Part shown: positions 57,648 through 64,000 of the stretch, piece after piece | How positions within the stretch are numbered: the first letter of the stretch is position 1 | Layout: each line of letters begins with the position of its first letter | From: CAWJAP01 sp963834365 | GTDB taxonomy: Bacteria > Acidobacteriota > Vicinamibacteria > Vicinamibacterales > Vicinamibacteraceae | Direction: 5' to 3' | Assembly (NCBI GenBank): GCA_963834365.1 | Contig: CAWIBS010000009.1 | Coordinates: forward strand, 310,001-374,000 | DNA length: 64,000 bases | Position numbers and translations under genes: made by a program | Notes under the pieces: generated by a model | What the model saw: only the letters and a program-made list of their open reading frames with translations | Database searches by the model: none | What the model was told of the DNA's origin: nothing

Positions 57648-60600
57648 ATGTCAATGATCAGGCATCTGGTCGTCAGTGCCGTGCTGGTGCTGGGCTCGAC
57701 CGTGCCGCTCATGGGACAGGTCGGCACGCAGGGATCGATCCTCGGCACGGTCGTCGACTCGTCCAGGGCCGCACTGCCCGGCGCCACGGTCACCGTCACG
57801 AACCTCGACACGGGTCTCGTGCAGACCGCCGTCACCGATGCGGCCGGCAACTTCGAGATCCTGGCGCTGCCCATCGGTCCCTACTCGGTCGACGGTGTCG
57901 ATGCCCGGCTTCAAGACCTGGCAGCTCGAGCGCATCGTGCTCACCGTCGGCGAGCGCAGCCGCGTCTCGCCGGTGCTCGACGTCGGCGACATCACCGAGA
58001 GGTGTCCGGTGGTAGGCGGCGCGCCGCTGCTGCAGACCGAGCGCAGCTCGGTGCAGACGGTCGTGCAGATGGAGCAGATCCGCGAGCTGCCGCTGAGCAC
58101 GCGCAATCCGGTGGTGCTCGTCAACCTGGTGCCCGGCATGCGATTCACGGGATCGGGCGGCCCGGAACGCGGCTCCACGGTGCAGGGCTTCGGCATGCGC
58201 TCGAACCAGACCGAGTTCCAGCTCGATGGCCTGAACGCGAACGCGGCGATGGACGAAGGCGGCATCACCATCCCCAACGTCGACACGATCGCGGAGTTCA
58301 GCGTCGAGACCTCCAGCTTCAGCGCCGAGAACGGCCGCAATCCGCTGCAGGTGGTGATGGCGACCAAGTCCGGGACCAACGCCTTCCACGGCACCGCCTG
58401 GGAGTTCATCCAGAACGACAAGTTCAACGCGAGGAACGCCTTTTCCGCGGCCCAGCCGCCCAAGCTGCGACCGCAACCAGTTCGGCGCCGCGGTCGGCGG
58501 TCCCGATCGTCCGCAACAGGACGTTCTTCTTCGGCAGCTTCGAGGGCACGCCGATCCGGCGCGAGACGCTCTACAACTCGGTCGTGGCGCAGCCGGCGAT
58601 GCTCCAGGGCGACTTCTCCGGGCTGTCGCGCGCGATCCGGGATCCGCTGACCGGCCAGCCGTTTCCCGGGCAACATCATCCCGCCGAATCGGATCTCGAA
58701 CGCCTCGCGGTTCTTCTTCCCGTACCTGCTCACAGCCGAACTCGCCCGACGGACGCTTCCGCGCCGTCGCGCCCGTGACCGACGACACCTACCAGTACAC
58801 GGCGCGCGTCGATCATCAGATCACGAACAGCCAGCGCATCTACGGCCGCTGGGTGATGAACGAGAACGACGAACGACTCGCCGGGCTACTCGCCCGACGT
58901 CCGCTCGGCCAACGAGACGACGCAGCACAACATCGGCGTCAACTACACCAACTCGCTGACGCCCGACGATGCTGCTGACGGCGACCGGCGGATACCTGAA
59001 GTCGGACAACCGGTTCACGTCGCCGGTGGTCGGCACGGAGAACCTGGTCGCAGCAGGCGGGCATCCAGGGCATCGGCACGGCGGGTCGCGAGGACTTCGT
59101 CGGGCTGCCGAACGTCGGGCATCACGCGGCTACACCGGCTTCAACACGGCGTTCGGCGTGCAACGGCCGGCTGTGGAGCGACGTGACGAACGCCAAGGTG
59201 AGCCTGACCTGGCTGCGCGGCGGCGCACTCGCTCAGCACCGGCTACGAGTTCAACGACCGCAGCGTCTACGGCCGCCACGGGTCGCACTCGCCGCGCGGC
59301 AGCTTCGACTTCAACGGCCAGTACACCGGCGACGGCTTCGCGGACTACCTGCTCGGGCTGACGTCCGGCACCCGGCGCAACTTCCCGCTCGAGACGTTCG
59401 GCCTCGACAGCTCGCCCTACTCCGGCGCGTACGTGCAGGACTTCTGGAAGGTGCGCTCGAACCTGACGCTCGGCCTCGGCCTGCGCTACGAGTACTGGCA
59501 CGCCAAGTCGCTGCGGGCCGGCAACGGCGCGACGTTCGATCCGGCCATCGGCAAGGTCATCGCCGGCGTGGACGAGGACGGCAGCGTGAACCTGACGAAC
59601 CAGCCGGTGTCGCCGTTCCTTGCGGCGGCATCGCAGGGGCTGTGGGTGCCGGCCACCGAAGTGGGCGTGCCGGCGGGCCTGTTCAAGGCCAACGGCCACT
59701 TCTCGCCGCGCGTCGGCGTCACGTGGCGGCCCGAGTCGATCAAGGACTTCGTGGTGCGCGGCGGCTACGGCATCTACTACAACAGCTTCACCGGCAACCG
59801 GTCGGCGTCGTCCATCGTCGGCCTGCCGTACTGGACGTGGGAGGCGCTGTCGTTCAGCGCGCTGACGCTGCAGCGGCTGGGAGACCGCGTGGCCGGCCGA
59901 CCCGCAGACGCTTCATCCAGCCGTCGGTGGGCGAGTCGCCGGCCTGGGACATCGAGCCGGCGAGGACGCACGAGTGGAACGTCTCGGTGCAGAAGGGGCT
60001 GCCGTTCAACTCGGCGCTCACCGTCTCGTACGTCGGCACGCGACTGCGCGACCAGGTCTCGCTGTATCCCGTACAACGAGGTGCCGCCCGGGCCGCTACC
60101 CGAACCTCCAGGCGGCCAAGCCGTACCCGGCGTTCGGCGAGATCAACGTGCTGGAGAACCGCGGCAACGGCCGAGTACAACGGCCTGCAGATCAAGTGGG
60201 AGCGGCGCTTCGCCGACGGCCTCTCGTTCACCGGCTCCTACTCGCTGGCCAAGGACACCTCCGACACGGTGGCGGCCGACGAGACCGGCCGCATCCAGCC
60301 GTTCGTGCCCGCCGGGTACCTGCGCGGGCGCTCGGCGAACGACCGGCGCCACATGCTGTGGATCAACGCGGTCTACGAGCTGCCGTTCGGCCGCGACAAG
60401 CGCTTCCTGAACGACGCTGCATCCGGTGGCCGAACGCGATCCTGGGCGGCTGGCAGCTGAGCGGCATCAACAGCTTCGTCTCGGGCGCGCCGCTCAGCAT
60501 CAGCGTGCCGGGCGCGACGCTGGGCAACGGCTGGGGCACGCGCGCCAATCTCGTCGGGCGATCCGAACGTGTCCGACCCGTCGGCCGACGCAGTGGTTCA

Positions 60601-60877
60601 ACACGCGGCCTTCGCGGCGCCGGCGCAGTTCGAGTACGGCAACTCGCCGATCGGCGTCGTCGAGGGTCCTGCGGCGCACATCCTCGACCTCGGGCTGATG
60701 AAGAGCTTCTCGATCGGCGGCGGCAGTACATCCAGGTGCGGGCCGAGGCCTACAATGCGCTGAACAAGGTGAACCTGGGCAACCCGGGCACGACGCTCGG
60801 CACCGCGAACTTCGGGCGCATCCTGAGCGCGGGCGGCGCGCGGACGATGCAGTTCGGCCTGAAGGTGGTCGTTCTAA
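57648..60877 (+). CDS. Oar-like TonB-dependent receptor (many frameshifts)
   Basis: About 1075 residues reconstructed. ATG 57648 follows AGGAGG; the signal peptide ends near STVPLMGQ; the carboxypeptidase-regulatory domain reads SILGTVVDSSRAALPGATVTVTN. The plug has IRELPLSTRNPVVLVNLVPGM and MATKSGTNAFHGTAWEF; barrel segments such as NAVYELPFGRDKRF and AEAYNALNKVNLGNPGTTLG lead to the C-terminal TMQFGLKVVF with TAA at 60875-60877. Indels include about 57895, 58475, 58500, 58670, 58880, 58975, 59050, 59225, 59880, 60070, 60420, 60725 and 60870. Third receptor of this type in the window; it precedes an inner-membrane transporter and catabolic enzymes. Confidence 0.85.
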
Positions 60878-60882
60878 GCGTC

Positions 60883-61778
60883 ATGGCGACTGGCCAGATC
60901 TACATGCTGCTGGGGCTTCTGAGCTTCAGCCTGCTGGGCGTGCTGCACAAGGTGGCCGACGTGAAGACAGAGCCGGCCCGAGCGCGATCAACGCGCTGCT
61001 GTCCAGCTCGTCGCTGCTGTTCGTGTTCCTGTTCGTGCTGTTCGGCACGTCGGGCGGACCGGCGGTTCCGCCAGCGTGTGGCCGCGATCGCCATTCCGTT
61101 CGGGGTCAGTGCGTCGGTCGCGATCCTGGCGTTCCAGGCGGGCGTGAAGCACGGCAACATCGCCACGAGCTGGCTGGCGATCAACTCTCGGCCGGCATAC
61201 CGACGGTGGCGTCGATCCTGATCTACGACGAGCCGGTGGGGGTCGGCAAGGCGCTGGCCCTCGCGCTGATCCCGGTGTCGATGTTCCTGCTGTGGAAGGA
61301 CAAGAGGCCGCAGGCAGTGGCGCGATCGGGCGCGCGTGAGCCGCGATTCCGGGACGTCTGGCTGCGGCTGATGCTGGTCGCCTTCGTGGCGAACGGCATC
61401 GGCCCGTTCGGCCTGAAGATTCTGAGCGAGCAGGGGCTGGCGGCGCACGTACCAGGCGCAGTACCTCCTCGTACTGGTATCTGGGCGCGTTCGTGTTCGC
61501 GCATCGCCGCGCTCTGGCGCAGCCGGCTTCGCCCGTACGGCCGCGAGGTCTGGCTGGGCGCCCTGATGGGCGCCTGCAGCCTGCTCGGTCAGGCCTTCAC
61601 CGGGCTGGCGCTGTCGCACGGCGTGCCCGGGCACGTGGCCTTCCCGATCACCACCGGCGGGTCGCTGTTCCTGGTGGCTGCCGCGGGGCTGCTGCTGTTC
61701 AAGGAGAAGGTCGGCGCGTACGGGATGGCCGGCATGGTGCTGGGCATCGCGGCGCTCGTGGCGCTGAGCGTCGGGTGA
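60883..61778 (+). CDS. EamA/DMT-type membrane transporter (frameshifted)
   Basis: About 298 residues with roughly ten membrane helices, starting at ATG 60883 five bases after the receptor gene. Legible pieces are GQIYMLLGLLSFSLLGVLHKVAD, VAAIAIPFGVSASVAILAFQAGVKHGNIATSWLAINLSAG, VGKALALALIPVSMFLLWKD and GHVAFPITTGGSLFLVAAAGLLLFKEKVGAYGMAGMVLGIAALVALSVG. The paired-repeat, ten-helix layout and the closing helix match drug/metabolite-superfamily exporters or importers. Indels lie near 60975, 61065, 61185 and 61450-61560. It may carry the product that the neighbouring receptor and enzymes handle across the inner membrane. Confidence 0.65.
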
Positions 61779-61825
61779 TCCGGACCTGCACCGGTCGAGG
61801 AGAGCAGTCCATTGACACAACGCAC

Positions 61826-62520
61826 ATGGAGACGCGGACGCGGCGGAGCGCGGCGCGCAAGCCGATCTCGAGCTCTTCGCGCACCTCGAGAGCACGCTCT
61901 ACACGGCGGTCGTCTCCGATGCGCTCGACGAACTCGGCTTCCGGGAGCAGGCGATGGCCGAGCACCTCCGTCCCGTCGGGTGCGACCGTGAAGTTCGCCG
62001 GCTGGGCGCGGACCATCGCCTGCATGGACACCTACCATGTCGACGAGGATCCGTACGGCACGGAGATCGACGCGATCGACAGCATCCTGCCCGGGGAAGT
62101 CGGTCGTGGTCTCGACCGGCGGATCGCGCCGCAACGCGCCGTGGGGCGAGCTGCTCTCGACCGCGGCGATTGCCCGCGGCGCGCGTGGCGCGGTCGTCGA
62201 CGGCCTCGTGCGCGACGTGCGGGCGCATCCAGGAGCTCGGGTTCCCGCTGTTTGCGGCCGGGCATGAAGCCGGTGGACTCGAAGGGGCGCGGGCGGGTCG
62301 TGGCCTGCAACGTGCCCGTGCAGTGCGGCGGCGTGCTCGTCGACGCCGGGCGACCTGGTGTTTGCCGATCTCGACGGCGTCATCACGATCCCGGCGGCGA
62401 TCGTCGAGGAGGTCGTGCGGCTCGCGACCGACAAGGTGTCGCGCGAGAACCACAGCCGCGAGGAGCTGCAGAAGGGCGCGTACCTGCGGACGGTGTACGA
62501 CAAGTACGGGCGTGCTCTGA
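61826..62520 (+). CDS. RraA-family aldolase/decarboxylase-like protein (frameshifted)
   Basis: About 230 residues from ATG 61826. Reconstructed text: LELFAHLESTLYTAVVSDALDELGF, VKFAGWARTIACMDTYHVDEDPYG, then GGSRRNAPWGELLSTAAIARGARGAVVDGLVRDV with the Gly-rich and Arg/Asp active-site residues of RraA-like 4-hydroxy-4-methyl-2-oxoglutarate aldolases, and DLVFADLDGVITIPAAIVEEVV. Indels (about 61860, 61980, 62097, 62225, 62262, 62350, 62510) are mostly one extra G in GG runs. Family members split pyruvate-derived compounds or decarboxylate oxaloacetate with a divalent metal. Located 12 bases ahead of an amidohydrolase gene. Confidence 0.8.
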
Positions 62521-62531
62521 GCCGACTCGCC

Positions 62532-63386
62532 ATGATCGTCGACGTGCACACGCACGTGTGGGAGCGGCCGGCGCACATCGCCGAACGTTCATCGCAGGAC
62601 GCGCGGATCACGGCCGGCAATCCCGACCTCGAGATCGCCGTCGACCTCGACGCGCACTGGGCCGCCATGGCGCCGGTGGACCGCGCCATCGTCCTCGGGT
62701 TCAGGGCGCGGCACGTCGGCGTGCTCGTGCCCAACGAGTACGTGGCGGCGTACGTCGATCGCGCATCCCGAGAAGCTGATCGGCTTCTGCTCGGTGGACC
62801 CGCAGGATGCGGATGCGGTCGAGCAGCTGGAGCACGCGGTCCGGAGCTCGGGCTGCGCGGCCTGAAGGTCGCGCCGATCTACCAGAACATCCATCCCGTC
62901 GGACCCGCGGTTCGTGCGCGCTGATGAAGATGGCCGAGGCGCTGCGGGTGCCGGTGCTGATCCACCAGGGCACGACGTTCTGCGAGAACGTGTCGCTGGA
63001 GCTGGCCAACCCGGTGCTGCTGCAGCCGCTCGCGCTGCAGTTCCCGCGGCTGCGCATGGTGATCGCCCACCTGGGTCACCCGTGGATTGCCGAGACGCTC
63101 GTGCTGATTCGCAAGCACCGGCATCTCTACAGCGACATCTCGGCGCTCTACTACCGGCCCTGGCAGTTCTACAACGCGCTGGTCTGGCGATGGAGTACGG
63201 CGTGCTCGACCGGCTGCTGTTCGGCACCGACTATCCGTTCACGACGCCGGCGTCCACGATCGAGGCCCTGCGCCGCGTGAACGACATGGTCGAGGGCACG
63301 CACCTGCCGCGCATCCCGTCGACCGGATCGAGGCGATGATTCACCGGGACTCGCTGGCGCTGCTCGGCCTCGACGCTAGCCCGTGA
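62532..63386 (+). CDS. Amidohydrolase (ACMSD-like metal-dependent hydrolase/decarboxylase; frameshifted)
   Basis: About 285 residues from ATG 62532. The metal-binding start IVDVHTHVWERP, then LIGFCSVDPQDADAVEQLEHAV, LRGLKVAPIYQNIHP, VPVLIHQGTTF, MVIAHLGHPWIAETLVLIRKH and LLFGTDYPFTTPASTIEALRRV, form the amidohydrolase_2 pattern (His-x-His, His, His, Asp). Such enzymes hydrolyse lactones or decarboxylate aromatic or dicarboxylic acids. Indels occur near 62765, 62850, 62885, 62925, 63187 and 63320. Together with the RraA-like gene it suggests breakdown of an oxo-acid or ring-derived compound. Confidence 0.8.
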
Positions 63387-63502
63387 CATAGGCTGCACGA
63401 CGGACTCGACAGAGCTGACTCCGAGCACGTTCGACGGCATCGCGATTCGTGCGAGCCGTCAGCCGCCTGCGCCTGATCCCGAACGACGGTCCAGCGTCCC
63501 GC

Positions 63503-64000
63503 CTACGCGATCCGATACTGCTCGAGCGTCGTCTTCGTTCACCTCGACGCCGAGCCCCGGCGCGGTCGGCACCTCGACGAAGCCGTCGACGATCCGCAGC
63601 GGCTCGCGGACCATCGCGCGGCTCAGCGGGCCCTGCGACGTGTTGAACTCGACGAACTCGGCCCGCCGCTGGAACGCGTTGAGGTGCAGCGACGCGGCGG
63701 TGAGCAGGTCGGACGACCACGAGTGCGGGATGACCAGCACGTTGGCCATCTCCGCCATGTGCACGATCTTGCGCGCGGCGGTGAAGCCGCCGCAGCGGGT
63801 GAGATCCGGCTGCAGCACGTCGACGCGCGCGCGTTCGATGAGCTCGCGGAAGCCCCACTCGGTGGCCTCCTGCTCGCCGCACGCGATCAGCGTGTCGACC
63901 GCCTCCGACACCCGGCGGTAGCCGTCGTAGTCCTCGGGGTGGAGGATCTCCTCGACGAAGAACGGCTTGAACGGCTCGATGCGCCCGGATCGATCTGGAT
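63503..64000 (-). CDS. MR/MLE (enolase) superfamily enzyme, C-terminal part (start beyond window; frameshifted)
   Basis: Only the C-terminal 165 or so codons are in the window. Visible: RIEPFKPFFVEEILHPEDYDGYRRV (Glu pair of the metal site), TLIACGEQEATEWGFRELI (third metal ligand), ARVDVLQPDLTRCGGFTAARKI and NVLVIPHSWSSDLLTAASLHL, the mandelate-racemase/sugar-acid-dehydratase pattern. One indel near 63530 precedes the restored end (NEDTLEQYRIA) at TAG 63503. Probably dehydrates or racemises a sugar acid. Opposite in direction to the amidohydrolase, with 116 bases between them that hold nothing recognisable. Confidence 0.82.

Noticed and set aside
49400..64000. Interpretation of the broken genes as a decaying genomic island
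   Set aside because: Indels are nearly all one base, fall often in G/C runs, preserve the protein in the next frame and are not joined by nonsense changes; sequencing error is the simpler reading.
1..64000. CRISPR arrays, prophage, insertion sequences, tRNA or rRNA genes
   Set aside because: No regularly spaced repeats, integrase or transposase motifs, or recognisable structural RNA sequences were seen on reading the window; covariance-model scans could not be run.

Overview
The window is high-GC DNA from a bacterium that most resembles an acidobacterium of the Vicinamibacteria type. This is inferred from gene content only: three very large Oar-like TonB-dependent receptors with N-terminal carboxypeptidase-regulatory domains, a CadC-like winged-helix/TolB regulator, PD40 beta-propeller proteins, an ECF sigma factor of the acidobacterial kind overlapping a Ser/Thr kinase with PD40 repeats, DUF1080 and MR/MLE enzymes, and GT39-like membrane glycosyltransferases. 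No rRNA, tRNA, CRISPR array, insertion sequence or prophage was recognised.

Layout. 1-3.5 kb: a membrane-tethered transcriptional regulator, a periplasmic PD40 protein and a vanadium-haloperoxidase-like PAP2 enzyme. 3.6-8.9 kb: a cytochrome-c type nitric oxide reductase cluster (small membrane protein, NorC with an extra c-haem domain, NorB, NorQ, NorD). 8.9-12 kb: a DUF2182/DUF1326 pair and three small proteins. 12-16.1 kb: a gluconate-dehydrogenase-like subunit pair (Tat subunit plus GMC flavoprotein) and a membrane glycosyltransferase. 16.2-27.3 kb: two SusC-like receptors around an MR/MLE dehydratase, a metallophosphatase and a beta-propeller phytase lipoprotein, which suggests sugar-acid and phosphate scavenging. 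27.3-33.6 kb: GYD protein, a SemiSWEET-DUF1569 fusion, LysR, DUF1080, an FAD oxidoreductase and a second membrane glycosyltransferase. 33.6-37.3 kb (minus strand): a ParD-like antitoxin, a NUDIX hydrolase, a CYTH-CHAD protein and a ParA-like ATPase, the most intriguing cluster here because CHAD proteins are tied to polyphosphate. 37.6-44.9 kb: a CheB-CheR-PAS-histidine-kinase-receiver hybrid, a Rieske oxygenase, an APC permease and an isoprenylcysteine-methyltransferase-like protein behind a clear promoter with a palindromic operator. 44.9-49.9 kb: a sigma factor/kinase pair, a secreted HELEH protein and a VapBC pair. 49.9-64 kb: a catabolic island with IclR regulator, SDR dehydrogenase, GH2 glycosidase, a six-hairpin-like glycosidase, TonB receptor, EamA-type transporter, RraA-like aldolase, amidohydrolase and an MR/MLE enzyme cut by the window end.

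Sequence quality matters for reading this window. Many conserved proteins are split by single-base insertions or deletions, often in short G/C homopolymers, while the protein sequence stays conserved in the next frame. The indels are dense at 4.2-8 kb, 35-37 kb and especially 49.4-64 kb, and sparse elsewhere. I read them as uncorrected sequencing errors rather than gene decay, and give the span of each reconstructed gene with approximate shift sites.
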